A model generated the notes under the pieces. That model was not told where the DNA came from. It did no database searches and saw nothing but the letters and a program-made list of their open reading frames with translations. Positions 46,281 to 59,762 of a stretch of DNA of 64,000 nt are shown piece after piece. The DNA is from Hypomyces perniciosus (lineage: Eukaryota; Ascomycota; Sordariomycetes; Hypocreales; Hypocreaceae): the NCBI GenBank assembly GCA_008477525.1, contig SPDT01000005.1, forward strand, positions 4,092,001 through 4,156,000. The letters are read 5' to 3'. How positions within the stretch are numbered: position 1 is the stretch's first letter; each line of letters starts with the position of its first letter. Made by a program: the position numbers and the translations under genes.

Positions 46281-48649
46281 GTACTCCCCCCTTTTAAACT
46301 CCATTTGCCCCTAAATGGCTATTCTAAGACTATATATATTCCAATCCTCCTATTATATTAATTCCGTTATAAGCGGCTACTGCATCGCGGGTCTAGCTAG
46401 TCGGTTATTTTCCTCTTCTTAACCTAGGCAAGCAGGCCTGGCTTATCGGGGGTTTTTATATAGTATTCTAAGAGGGCAGCGTCTTATCCTTTCAGGTCCT
46501 TCGCAGGTTGCCAGCTTAGTGCGTAGTGTTTCTAGGCTATATAATAGTATAGGCTATCTTTATTGTAGCAGTTAAGGATTTTATTAAATTCCTACTTTTC
46601 TACCACTTTATTTATCTCATTATCTCTTTTAAGGATTTGTCCTTATATATTCTTATTCTCTCGCTTATTAATAGCGTTTTATCTTGGCAAATATATCTAT
46701 TAGCCTGCTTTATTGACTGCTAGTAGTCTAAAGAGAGAGTTATAGAATACAGGGAAAATGCAGATATAATCGGGGAGTTTAAATTAATAAGTTTAAGGGT
46801 ATATATTAAGGATTTTATATAGGCCTACCTATTTATTATCTCCCTTCTTTATTAGGCAATTTATTTTAAACTATTTAGTCTTTAACTATACCTTTTTATT
46901 AACTGCGAATTAGTATAAGTCCTCTTTTAATATATTGGCTGCAGCTTTATATTAAGTGATCGACTATACTGTAAGGGCTTTTAGTTTATTTAGGATTTAT
47001 TGGAAACGCTTAGCTATAGTGTTTACTTTATAGAAACTCCTCTTTTAGGCGATAGATAGGTTTAGCGGGTAAGGGTTTAAGGGCTTGACTTTTAGGCGTA
47101 GGTAAAAACTATAATTTACAAAAAATAGCGAGGTTCCTATTATCTCGGATATTTAATTATTCTAGGTAAACTCTATAAATAGTAATTAATCTATTTAATT
47201 ATTTTAGTAAAAACTTATAAATTGCTTAAAATACTACTTTACCTTTATATTTAACTGTTTAATTTAGCTATTAATCTTTAAATAATAGGCTAAAGAATAT
47301 TTAAAGTAAATTCTAAATTATTAAGATAACTGTTTCTAGAATTTAAATATAAACTAGGTACTTTAGTTTAATATAATTATTTCTAGGGCTTTATATAAAG
47401 TATAAATATATAAAATAAAGGCATTAGTAAGTTTTTTAGTATTAAATATACAGGTAAGAATAAAATAGTATATCTTTATTAAGCGGTATACTACTATGAG
47501 GATATTCTTATAAACTAAGCCTTACTGGTTATAGTTAGGCAGTAATATAATATAGTCTATTAAGATATTGCTTTAAGCCTGGAATAATACTAGTAATACT
47601 TTTAAAAATCCTAAAGGAATAGATTTATTTAATTTCATTTAAAAGTATAAGTTATAGCTTTTAATAAAAGTATTAATATCAGGTAATATTTACAGCCACT
47701 AGTATATACAGTTAAGGAGGTCTAGCGTTTTTACTTATCCTAGGTATCCCTTTAGCCTGGAAAAGTATATTTAATATATAATTTATATTTTCGCTTTATT
47801 TATAAGCGGGAGGAAAAGTTATTCTTAATAGTATATTTAATTACTGCAGATCTAAAAGTCTTATATTACTGCCTTTAAATTACTTTGAATGCTTTTAGGC
47901 TATTATTAAATAGCTAGGTTTTAAAGCGCCTGCATTATAATACTTGCTATATTTAATGTTTTATAGGCTTCATTAATTATTCTATTAATCGATATCTTTA
48001 AGTCTAAGATTAAAGTGCTGGTTATTATAGCGAGTAGGTTCTTATTATCTATACTTTCTGTAATATTAATTTAAATATAAGGATTAAAGCGGCTTTCTAG
48101 GAGTAAGGTTCTCTTCCTTTCCTTTAATCGGTTATCGTCTTAGTCTAACTTTACTAGGATATCCTGAAATCTCCTGCTTAATATATTAAACTTTACTGCT
48201 TTTAATTTAAGCCAGTAAATTATCTAGAAATTATAGTAAGATAAAAATTTAAATTAATAGACTTATCTTTAATTTAATGCTTTAGTAATTGTAAAGTATT
48301 CTAGGTTTTTATAGTTTATAATAATCTCGACTTTATTTTCTATACTTTAAAGCTTAAGGCGCTATTCTTTTAATAATTTAATAATAGCTAGCAGTTTTTT
48401 ATTATAGATTTTATAATTGTATTTAGCAGGTAAATGCTTTAATAAAAAGTATACTATTAATTGCAAAATACTATTTTTATTATATTAAGAGAGAATACTA
48501 TTAAATGCCTAGTTTAAAGTATCTGTTTCTAGGACTGTTTATTTATTATAGTTAAAGAAGGTAAAGATTAAGGCAGTTATAAACTAGCTTTTAAGATAGT
48601 TAAACGCAGCAGTATAAAGTTCTGCTTAATTCTATAGTATATTTTTTCT

Positions 48650-49400
48650 TAAAAAGCTGTTTAAGGGTTTATAGATATTGGAAAAGTCTTTAATAAACTA
48701 GCGATAAAAATTCACGAAACTTAAAAAGCGTTAGAGTTTGCGGAGGTTTAAGGGTTTCTTTTAACTTATAATCGCGGCCATTTTCTTAAAGTCTATTTTA
48801 ATGTTATTGCTTATAATAATTAGGCTAAGGTATTTCGTTTTTATTATCTTAAATTCGCATTTTTTAATATTAACTTAAAGACTTATATTAATTAATTTAT
48901 CTATTACTTCTTATATATATTATTAGTGTTCCTTTTAGATTGCTAAATAGATTAAAATATTATTAAAGTAGGCTATATAAATTTTCTTAAGTAAATTATA
49001 TAAGGTATAGTTAATATAATATTAAAAAGAGGTTAGGGTATTATAAAGACTAAAAAGTATAATAAAGGTTTCGAATAACCTAAACCGGGTTATAAACGCT
49101 GTCTTTTATTTATATCCCTCTACAATTTTAAGTTTATTAAAGGCGGCTATTATATCTAGCTTAATATAAAATCTAGTATTATATAAAGTATTTAATGTCT
49201 TTTAGATTAGCGGCAATAGGTCGCGATTTTTAATAGTAATATTATTAAGGCTTTAATAGTCTTAATAAATGCAGACGCCTCCTTTAGGTTTTGCGGCAAG
49301 GAGTAAGGGGGCAGTATATCTTACTTTAGATTCTTTAATAAATCCTTTAGCTAGGTTCTTGTCTAGCCATTTTCTTATAACCTAGAGTTCGCTTAATAAC
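48650..49400 (-). pseudogene. G2 reverse transcriptase, RIP-mutated
   Basis: Minus-strand reading in order: KGFIKESKVRYTAPLLLAAK, PKGGV, LNNITIKNRDLLPLI, KLDIIAAFNKLKIVEGYK, AYFNNILIY, NIKKCEF and NFYR.FIKDFS. The catalytic YLDD is now YFNN near 48950-48975, exactly what G-to-A changes of GAY codons give. Tryptophan and glutamine positions are now stops. This is direct evidence of RIP on a gypsy pol gene. Confidence 0.85.
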
Positions 49401-50197
49401 ATTAAACAGTTCTTTTAATATAGTAGTTCCTTCTTTAGTAAAAGCTTAATTTATAGTTTTATAATCTTTTAAGGGGAAGTTTATTTGCTAGTTATAGGAG
49501 GAAGTTAATAATTTTATTTTATAGATAATTAAGAAGTTTCTTTTAGATATTATTTTCTGTTAATTTCAGCTTTACTTCTATAAATTTATTAATATTAAAC
49601 TTTAATATCCCTTAAAAGTGTTTTCCGCTATAGCAGTATACAAGGAAATTATAAAAAGCTATAGGCAATAATACTTATACTGCTGCAAAGCTGCCTTATC
49701 TTTGCAATATATTTGCGAAAGTGCTTTTATTAAACTTTAATAGTTGGTATACTTTATATTTTTATTCTTATATATTTATTGCTAGGTTTGTTTAAGTTAG
49801 TTTTATATACTAGGCAGATAGGTTTTTATAAAACTAGATAAATAATATTGCAGTAAATATTTAGATATCTGTTAGGTTAGGTTATTTATATAGCGCTACT
49901 GTTATAGTTTTATTAAGTATTAAGGGTTTATTTAGTATTATCTATACTTTAATCTTTAATCCTTTATAGTTATTAGGTTAATAAGTATAGTAGTAATTTT
50001 GCTTTAGTGTTAATGTAAGGTTAATATATAGGTCCCTTTTTCCCTATTAGGGCATTATTTCTTTTAATATATTTTCGATATAGGCTTAAAACCTAACTTT
50101 TTTTTTAACCTTTTTTTTATCCTTTTTAGTGTACTGTTTTGTTTCTTACTAATAGTGTAAAGTACTGACTTTAAAGGTTTACCTAAGATATTAATAT

Positions 50198-50461
50198 TGT
50201 TGGGTTAAGTAGGCCGGGGCCCTACCGCTTATTAGCGCTAGGGAGCTTTTATCTGCTATATAAGCAGATACAAGCTGACATATACATCGCATAAGCGATA
50301 TGTCAGACTATACAGGCACTATAAGCGCCTGCATACAGCTTCTTCTTTGTGTTAGCTATATATATATATAGCGAGGCCACTATAGCATATTCTCTTTCAT
50401 AGAATCAAGCTTCGTTTCCTATCTCTCTATACTCTATATAGCTGTGCCGCGCTCTGCTATA
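50198..50461 (+). repeat. 5' LTR of C2
   Basis: 264 bp, TGTTGGGTTAAGTAGGCCGG to CTGCTATA. Includes a GCATAAGCGATATG palindromic stretch and a (TA)n tract. Confidence 0.93.
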
Positions 50462-53129
50462 GTTATAAGCCTAGGTAGTAACTATTAGAGTTACTAGAAA
50501 CTTCTACTTTAATATTATATCTCTCCTTATACCCTTTACCCTTGCCTTTAAGCTGCTAAAGCTATCTTTTATAATAGATAGTGTAAAGGATATTACTTTT
50601 ATAAAGCTGGAATTAATAGTCTAGTAAATTAAATGGATTACTATTTTAATTAACTATATAACTACTGCTAGGGTTTAGAATAGGATTAATCTTAATCTCC
50701 CTAATTAGTTAAATAATTATTTCCCTACTACTAAACTACCTACTTTAGTAGAAGTAAAGGAGTATATAGTATAAGAGTTTGGTTTTAATGCCTCTGCAGT
50801 AGATATCTCTGCTTACTATAATAGTATACTTTAAAAGCATTAGTTTAATATTACTTTAAATAAAGAGAAAAGGAAGGCAAGCGATATAATCTTAAATTAG
50901 ATCTAGAAGACGGTTAACTCTGGTATCTATACTTTAATTTTAACAGACCTTAAAGCTGCGGCCCTAGCCTCTACTACTACCAGAGCAGCCTATAATAATA
51001 ACAGGGACTTTAATATTAAGTTTACTATTTGCTAAATCGTTAAGAAGCTTAAAAATTAACTAGCTCCTTGCAAGGATATAATACATAAGGAAATACACTT
51101 ATCCTACTAACGTATATTATATAAAGTAAAGCGCGGGAATATTAGGCTAGAAGTGTAGTATATTTACTGGGCGTGTATTTATACGAGTGCAGTAAGGTAT
51201 AAGCTTTTAGAGGTTATAGGAATAGCTTCCTAAATAGCTTTCCTTAAAGCTATTAAAGTATACTTTACTTTAAGCTTTACTGTTTACTATTTATACTATA
51301 TAGATAGCCTAATTGAGAGCAGTAAAATAAATAAAATCTTCTCCTTTAATTAGCTTAAACAGCTTTTCCTAAATACTCTAAAGAATATAAAGAACTATAT
51401 TTATAGCTTTTATATAATGCTTAGCAACCGCTTTAATAATATATTAGGCAGTAATAATATATGCTTAAAGCCTTTTGTTAATAAAGAGTGCCTTTATAGA
51501 CTTAAAAGGTATACTTAGCCTTTAAATAACTATAGTAAAGTATATACTGCGCTTGCTGGAAGGCTTAATAAAAAAAGGAAGTATACTTTTATACTTAAAT
51601 AGGCTATAAAGATTTATGCGCGCCTATAAGAAGATAAATGGCAGGTTATTTGTAAAAGGTTTAGTAAAAGGGGTATTAACTTTACTGCTTTAGTATAGGG
51701 AAGAACAGCCTTAACTGTTATAGCTGCTTTAATCTCCCTAAACCTAATTAATAAAGAAGATGCGAGCCCTGCAGTATACTTGATAAATGTATCGATATAT
51801 ATTAATATATAAGATATACCTTACTGCCTCTTTTAAAGCACCCTTTTTAATATATATAATGCTATTTATTTAATAAATAGCAGGAATTACTTTATTCCCA
51901 GCTCCTTTATCCTAAGTATAGAAAAAGATTATATTAAAGTAAAAAGAGCTAGCTATTTAATAATTGGAAAAGGTTATTGTCTGCTAAAGGATACTCTCTA
52001 TAATCTATATTAAAAGATAACGCGCTTTATTAAGCTTTCGGATATAGCTATAGTTAAAGGATTTTATATTAATATTATATTTTTATTAAAGCTTTAAAAA
52101 GTAGGGATTTAGCTAATAGGGTGCAATAATATACTTTACACTAGCATAGCCAGTTTAAACACTATTATAGGGAAGGTAGAGTATAAGTATAATCTTCTGT
52201 TTCTTTAATATAAGCCTTTATCGCTTTATATTGCCCTTATCTTTAAATATACTATACTAAGCAGTTTAATAGCTCTTTTTATTCTTTTTAACGCAGACTA
52301 TAGTATTTATATAGTATTAAGAAGCAGGAAAAGATTAATATATAATCCCCCAGTACTATAATATAACTCTAAATAGCTTTAGTATCTATAATTAGGATAT
52401 CTAGGCCTAAAAGCGCTTAAAGCGCTTATAAAGAATGCGAGGAATATATATATTAAGGGAACTATATATATAAAATGTAAGGCTTATACTTTTATATACG
52501 CAAAACAGGTTATCTTTTATAGACTATCTAATAGATAAGCACTAAGACTGTTTTTTAAAGTATATTAAGATCTTTAAGACTATCCTAAAGGCTATAATAG
52601 GGATAACTGGCTTTTAATACTTAAAAAAGAATATACTGCATAGCTATATATATGCCCTTTATTAAATAAAGAACAGGAAACTGTTTTTAGTGCTCTGTTT
52701 AACTTTGTAAGTATAGTAAAGATATAATATAATGTCTCTGTATACTTCTTTAGGCAAGATAATAAGAAAGCTGTAATTGCGGTTAGGAGCTTATTACGCT
52801 TCTAGATCTAGGCTAATATAGAGGGTATTATCCTAAAGGTTGCCCTTTTTTATATATATAAGCTAAATGGCACTTTAGAATAGGCAGGATAGGAAGTTAT
52901 AAATAAATTGATTAAAATGCTAAAAGCTGTAGGTCTTTTAACCGACTTATAGCCTGAAAGCGCAAGAGCTACAGCGCATATTATTAATATAAGTCCTATG
53001 CGTAGCCTTGATATAATATTACCTATTAATAAATTGGAGTAATAGTTCCGCGACTTTGCGCCCTTTCTAATAAAGGAGCCTTCTGCAGACCTATAGCCAG
53101 ATTAAAGCAGGCTCTATATATACAGCTAC

Positions 53130-53400
53130 TGCGCCTATATATTAAATAAAGACTATAAGGCTAGCTAGAAAAAGAGAGAATTTAAGACTAAGCCTAGGGG
53201 GCTAATTAAATATTTTATTGGCTATACTGTAAATAATATATATTGCATTTAATTACCCTGCCTAGTAAAGGTAATTATTATAAAGAATATACAGTTTAAT
53301 AAAACTAGCTTCTTTAATAATAATAAAGAGATCGCAGATAAGCTATCTATAGCTAAGTTAAATAAGCTATTCGATAAGGTTAAAGAAGATAAGCTGGAAT
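53130..53400 (+). pseudogene. C2 copia integrase C-terminal remnant
   Basis: The plus-strand frame reads KREFKTKPRGLIKYFIGYT, NNIYCI.LPCLVKVIIIKNI and FNKTSFFN, matching the copia pattern K...R...GIFVGY...YRI..P...KVI.SRDV.FDE after RIP-type substitutions, followed by an acidic/lysine-rich linker. Confidence 0.65.
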
Positions 53401-54449
53401 TTAAACTCTTCCCTATATATATTCCTGCAGTAAAGAATACCTTTATAGGTAATACAGAAAAAGAGAGTATACCTTTAAGGGTAGTAGAGATACAGAGTAC
53501 TAAAGACAGCTTAATAAACGCTTTAAGTAAGCCACTAGTATACCTAAAAGGACCTTTTAGTCTTTAAACACTAAAGGCTACCCCAGAACAGTTAATCTCT
53601 ATAGATAATACTGGCGCGTTAATGGGAACCTTAGGCAATACTTTAGTAAGCGACCTACCCCTCTTTGCAAAAAGGGATATAATAGAAAAATAGCCTTATA
53701 TAATAAAGGTATATAACCTAATAAAAGAGGATAATCTATTAAAGCTAAAAGCAGACTAATATATAAAAGACTTGCCTACTTTTATAAAAGAAGAGTAAAC
53801 CTTTAAAGAAATGCTAGCTAATAATCCTTTAAGCAGTAAAGTAGTAGTTAACACTTACAGGAGCTTAAGACTTTAAAGGAAATAACCTGCAAGAAAGGCT
53901 AACAAATACCTCCCAGTATATAGGACTAAAACGCGCACCCTAAATACTGCTTTTAAGGATAATAAGCCTAGTATATACTTAATAATCACTAAGCTCTTTA
54001 ATTTAATGCTATATTAACTGCTGCCTAATTAATAAAAGCTAATAAGTAATAAATTAAAGAGCGCAGAAATAGTATTTGCTGTTTTTAGTGCAGTAATAGA
54101 CTATAAATCTTCCTTTTAAAAAAGTATAGCTTTTAATAAACTAACTGTTTACTAAAAGGACTTAGCGAAACCGCTAAAAGAGTAAAAGGAGCTTATAAAA
54201 TACCTATTTAAAGATAAATTTAAGTAAACCGCGCGTAATAAAATTAACTGTTTGCGCGCAAAAGGGACCTAGTAAAAGATACTACACTTAAAGGCAATAA
54301 TAAAGCTACTACCAGTATATTAAATTTTTACTTATAAATTTAACTAAAATAAAAATCTAAAATACTATAAAGCTTATTTTATAGTCTATAAAGATTTATA
54401 AAAGCGCTCTACTATAAAGAGTATATATATAGCTATATTAGCAGTATAT

Positions 54450-54970
54450 TTTTTCTATATACTTATTGCTTTTACAGTAAAATTTAACTTTAAGTTAAAG
54501 CAGTATAATATTAAGAATGCTTTTCTTAATGCCTTAAAGGATAAGAACTCGAAACCAGTTATATATAAGCTCTTTAAGGGTTTTAAGCAGCCGAATATTT
54601 ATTTAAAGCTCGCGAAAGCTTTATATAGCTTAAAAGATTTACTAAAGCTATAGTTTAATAAACTATTTTTAACCTTAAGGCAATAAAGGTTAATCTTAAG
54701 CTTTAAAGAGCTTTATCTCTTTTATAATAAAGCTTAAAAGATCTTTACTATATTCTATATAGATAATATTTTAATTGTATATTATTATAATAACAATGCT
54801 CTTTATATTAAACTACTAAACGCTTTAAAAGCGAAATATAAGCTTTATAATAAAGGAGATATATAGTGGTTTTTAAGGATTAAGATTACCTATAACTATA
54901 TAAAGTATAAAATATACCTTTCCTATAAAACCTATCTTAAAAGAATTGCAAAATAATTTAGGCTTAATAA
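54450..54970 (+). pseudogene. C2 copia reverse transcriptase remnant
   Basis: The plus-strand frame reads FKLKQYNIKNAFLNALKD, YKLFKGFKQPN, LAKALYSLKDLLKL.FNKL and FYIDNILIVY (54753-54780). These are RIP-altered versions of the copia motifs QLDVKNAFLNG, PPGF, KALYGLKQSPRLW and YVDDIL. Confidence 0.82.
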
Positions 54971-56219
54971 AGGAATATAGCTTTTTATAATTCTAATACC
55001 TATTATAAAGCTTTAGAAAAGTATATTGCAAGCTTTAAAAGCAACTATTAAAATATATTAAAAGAAAACTGGGATTAATACTTTATATAGCTATTATAAT
55101 AAGGCTTAATATAGCTTATAGCGCCTTAGCTTTATTATAGTTTTTAACTAACCCTAGTAAAGAGTACTTTAAAGCAGTTAATTAACTAATCCGCTATTTA
55201 TATATATAGCATTTTTTAGCTTTTTAATATAAAAGGCAAAGAGAAATATAGGTTTTAACTGCTTTAAGTAATACTTCCTTCACTAATAATATAAATACTC
55301 GGAGATTGTCTTAAAGGTATTTTATTATACTTTTCTTAGGCTTTATCCTATAGAATGCAATGCGCTAAAGTACTATTAGTACGTTTATAATAGAAGCTAA
55401 GCTGCTTGCCTTTACTTAAATAGTAAAAGAGGCTATAGGTTTGCATTGCCTTTTCTAGGAGATAAAATTTAAGCCTGGCGCTAATTAAAATATTAATTAT
55501 AACAATTAACTAACTATATATCTTATAATTAGAGAGAGTATACAAATTAGCACTCGCCTATATTATATTCATATATAAAATATATAGCTTTAGTAGGAAT
55601 ACCAGAAAGGATTATTTACACTTTTTTATTTTTCTATTAACTTTATACCTGCTAATAGGCTTACTAAAGCTTTACTATAGCAGCGCTTTAAATACTTTAA
55701 AGTACTATTAAATTTAACAGATATATAATTACTAGAATAGACTATATAAAAATACAGGAAACCAGTCAATTTTAGCTTATAGGCCGCCAGCTATAAGGGT
55801 ATATCCTATTACTGCAATAACTATTTTTTAAAAGCTTTCTAGCCTTTGCGCGCCTGCGCGTAAAGGGCGTTATTGTTATTATCGCTGCTGCTTAAGGCAG
55901 CAGCCTCTTTAAAGTAAACTAAATTCTCCTCCTTTAATAGGTTAAATTAAAGGCGCAATACCTTTTTACACTAGGTTGCCATTTAATTATATAAGCTTAT
56001 AAATATATAAAGAAAAGAGAGTATATTTACTTAATTATCCTCTTTACTTATAGCTTAAAAGAGCCAGTATACAATTAATGCAAGCATTAAATAACTATAG
56101 AGTATATAATTAAATAAAGCAATATAGGTAAATTAAAGAGGAGTTTATTAAAGGGTATATTAATAATTACTATTAAAATAAGCAGTATACTATTAAAAGC
56201 AGGTAATAGAAATATATTA

Positions 56220-56565
56220 AGAGAAGTTTCCTTTACTGGCAATTGCCAACTTCAGATAACCCTTATAAGGAGGGGATAATAGTATAGCAGCAGGGGTAGC
56301 AGTAAGAGTAGCAGGAGGAGCAGCAGTAGTAGTAATAAGGGCAGGGGCCAGGACGGCAGCAGTAGGAGGAAGAGCCAATAAAGATAAGGATAAAGCTGCC
56401 TTAGCAGCAAGGCATACTTTACAAACAGCAGCTACGTATATATTAAGAGCGGCAATAGCTGTAGTATGCCTAGATCGGCTAAGACTAGCTGGCGCAGGAG
56501 TAGGAGATAGTATAGGAGTAGGCGCAGGAGCAGTAATAGGCGTGGCCGCTTAGCCAGCTAAGCGA
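56220..56565 (-). other. Ala/Thr/Pro-rich frame in C2 3' region
   Basis: The minus strand is open from a stop near 56565 to a stop near 56220 and reads Ala, Thr, Pro and Leu-rich sequence ending LSPPYKGYLKLAIASKGNFS. Over much of the same DNA the plus strand is also open and reads Ala/Val/Gly-rich sequence with ANKDKDKAALAARHT. No ATG start is seen on the minus strand. It is the least RIP-mutated of three copies. Confidence 0.4.
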
Positions 56566-57063
56566 CCAATATCGCGACAAGCCACCTTCAAGGGGCAACT
56601 ACAACTACACTTCACCAATAAAGTATTCTTCTTTTGCAATTTCGCTATTAGCTAATAAATACGCAGCGCGAAAGGAATTAGTTAAAAGTGTAATACTTAT
56701 AGTAGGGGCTATATTGCTGTTAATATTATTATTAATATTGATAATAATAATATTAATAACTAAAGAAAAAGAGCGAGGAATAAAGGCTAGGGGGGCAGTT
56801 AATATACCTATTCTAGCTATTCAAAACTAATTCACCTACTTAAAAGCTTTATTATTTAACTTCCTATTGTTATAGAACAATAATAGTTATAGCACTTATA
56901 TTCCTTTTACCTCTATAACAGAATATCAATGCGTGTTCATAATAAGGAGCTTCTAATTAAGCAAAAGAGGCTTTAAGAGCGCGGCCAGTCAGTTATAACA
57001 CTATAGATAGGCTAGAGTAGCAGTTAATGAGGTATTGGGAATAGCCTCATTAACTGGGGGGTG

Positions 57064-57327
57064 TGTTGGGTTAAGTAGGCTGGGGCCTTACCGCTTATCA
57101 GCGCTAAGGAGCTCTTATCTGCTATATAAGCAGATATAAGCTAATATATACATCGCATAAGCGATATATCAGACTATACAGGCGCTTACAGCGCCTGTAC
57201 ACAGCTTCTTTTTTGTGTTAGCTATATATATATATAGCGAGGCTACTACAGCATATTCTCTTTTATAGAATCAAGCTTCATTTCCTATCTCTCTATACTC
57301 TATATAGCTGTACCGCGCTCCGCTATA
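57064..57327 (+). repeat. 3' LTR of C2
   Basis: 264 bp, the same length as the 5' LTR, with scattered transition differences. Followed by the AATAT duplication. Confidence 0.93.
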
Positions 57328-57332
57328 AATAT

Positions 57333-59600
57333 TATATAGAATAGTTATTAGGCTAGGAATTATTAGTATAGTATAGGTTTAAGGGCAATAATTTATTAAA
57401 CAGTATTATAAGTTAAAGGTAACTGTTAATATAGGCTAGTTGATATTAGGATTATATTGCTATAGCTATAGTATTTTAAAGATAAAGGGGTTTTAATTTA
57501 AAAGGTTAATAATAAAAAATATATATAGTTTTCTATATTCCCCTATTCCTATATTTAGGCTTATATAATTAATAAGCTGTACTGCTGCTTTACTATTAGC
57601 TAAGATAAAGCTCCTTAATTTAGGCAATTATATTATTAGGATTTAGGATTTTCATAGTAAATGCTGGTCTATAAAGCCTTATACTAAACAGCTACTATTA
57701 ATAAAGGTTAATATAGTTACTGGTAAATGCGCAAGGAATAATATAGTATAGATAAATAGTGATTTACTATTTATAGTATTTAGAATTAATAGTCTATTAT
57801 TAATAATAATCTATTATATCTATAAAGGTATTAAGTTTACAGGCTATTTTAATATTCTATTGCGCTTTTTAATGTAATATTATCAGGAAGCTACTTTTTT
57901 CCCTGCCTTCCTATATTAAAGGTTATATCTTTATAAGCAAGTATATTGCTAAAGGTAATTAATCTTTTAATAAAGCTGGTCTTATTAATATAGTATAAAA
58001 ATAGGTTTCTATAGTATAATAGGTTTCTTTAGACTAGGAAGTGCTAGTACTGCAGGAACTAGGGAATAGGAACTTATAGTGCTGGTATACCTTTTCCCTG
58101 GCTTAAGATATATACCTTACTTTAAAGCGCTATAGTGCTATTGCTTTAATATATTCTGTGTCCTAAGAAGCCGCTACTATATCCCTATAGGGTTTAAGGT
58201 CTTATAGTATTAGCTTTCTGCTTTTTTATACAGTTACTGACTATATATTAACTGTTATAATAGTAATATAGGTTATAGAGTTATTAGTATTCTTTATATT
58301 ATAAGGTAAGGGATATAGTATTTAACTGTATAGGATTGCTTATGTCTTTTTGCTTTAAAGGGTTAATTTATTTTAAGGCAGGGCTTATTAAAGAGTATAG
58401 TTATTGCTTAGCTTTTTAAACTTATGGTTACCTTTAAGTTTAATATAATAGGCCTGCTTTTTAAGGTTATTATAAACTTTTTAACTAAAAGTTCTTTAAG
58501 CAGATTAATTATCTTTACTTATAGGCTTATTGCTTTTATTAATAAAGGTAGCAGCTATTTTTTTTAATACTTTAAAGTAAAAGGCATTAACTTTATCGGT
58601 ATTAGTTTTACTGGTTTAGGCTGCTAGTTTATAGAATTTAGTGATAAAGTTCTAGAATAGTTTATTTACTATATAGTAGGTATTAAACCCTTAGGCAGTA
58701 GATTGCAAGAGGTTAAGAGTTTTATACTATAAGTCTAAAAATTTAATAAAAGTTTTACTACTTTTTTATTTTTATATTATACAGTTATCCTTTTTTATTA
58801 TAATATAGTTAAATGCCTTTTATATTAAGTTATAGGTATTATTATTTAATTAGCTGTTAATATAGAGGATATATTTATAAAAAGTATTAAAGTATTTAGT
58901 ATTAATTATAATATTACGCAATATAGTAAAATACTAGTTTATATACTTTTACTAATAGGTTTTTATATCTTTATCTTTAATATTAAATTTATCTTTAAAG
59001 TTATTAGTTTAATGCCTTAAGATATTATTACTTTTAACTTTAATAAACTTATTAATTATATTGTTTTGGCTTTAGACTTTATATTAAGTAAACTTTAGGT
59101 TTTTAATAATAGCAGTATTTTTAGACTCCTTTTATTTTAAGGCTATATTAAAGTTATACTTTTAGTTTTAAAAGTAGTTAAAGATAATATAAAAAAACTG
59201 CTTAAGTTTTAGTGTTTAAAGTTATAGGGTTAAGTTATAATTATTATTATAAGCTTTTAAGATAATATAGATATAAAGCTAGTTGCAGAAATAATTAATA
59301 AGCTTTACTTTTTAACTAAGGTCCCTTTTTATACCTTTTATTTTTACTTTAGTATTTTTAAGTTAAACGCAGGCTAGGGAATTAAATATAGGCTAAAGAG
59401 CTGGGCTAGGGTATATTCTTTACTATAGGGATATAGGCTTTTAGGCTTAGTGTCTTGCTATAGTTAAGGATTAGTGAATTTCCTGTAAGATATAGGGCTT
59501 TTATAGTATCGCGACTAGGCTGTCAGTAACTTTGTTAATTCTTTTCAGGCAGGGTTAAGGGCTAAAGGTAATAGCGCAGTTATTATAAGAAGGCATAAAC
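57333..59600 (-). other. G2 5' internal region (gag side), RIP-degraded
   Basis: TA-rich sequence between the C2 insertion and the 5' LTR of G2. By position it should contain the G2 leader and gag; no motif survives that I can read. Confidence 0.6.
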
Positions 59601-59762
59601 TATTATAGTATATAGAACAGTAGGTTAAAGTGATATCTTTATTATGCCTTAAATAAGGCAAAAGGCTATAAGAATGTGATTCGAAGGTGTAGGACTAAGT
59701 TATTATATAAGAACGCACGTAATACTAATAAGTTATTAGAGGGTAGGTTTGGTGCTGTAATA
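59601..59762 (-). repeat. 5' LTR of G2
   Basis: 162 bp, plus-strand reading TATTATAGTATATAGAACAG to GGTGCTGTAATA, followed by the TTAAG duplication at 59763-59767. Confidence 0.92.

Larger units (their letters stand above)
50198..57327 (+). mobile_element. Ty1/copia element C2, full length, RIP-degraded, nested in G2
   Basis: A 7130 bp element with 264 bp LTRs at both ends and a 5 bp duplication AATAT (50193-50197 and 57328-57332). Coding order is integrase before RT, the copia order. Decayed integrase C-terminus is at 53130-53400 and RT at 54450-54970. A polypurine tract (ACTGGGGGGTG) precedes the 3' LTR. Between the RNase H region and the 3' LTR lies about 1.6 kb of extra sequence, unusual for copia, including the Ala/Thr/Pro-rich frame. 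Confidence 0.93.
46119..59762 (-). mobile_element. Ty3/gypsy element G2, minus strand, RIP-degraded, split by copia C2
   Basis: Two 162 bp LTRs lie at 46119-46280 (3') and 59601-59762 (5'). Both outer flanks carry TTAAG (46114-46118 and 59763-59767), a target-site duplication that proves the two ends belong together. A polypurine tract is read on the minus strand just inside the left LTR (AAAAGGGGGGAGTAC). Its own length without the 7.1 kb copia insert and the duplicated AATAT is about 6.5 kb, normal for a gypsy element. It sits inside copia C3. Confidence 0.93.
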
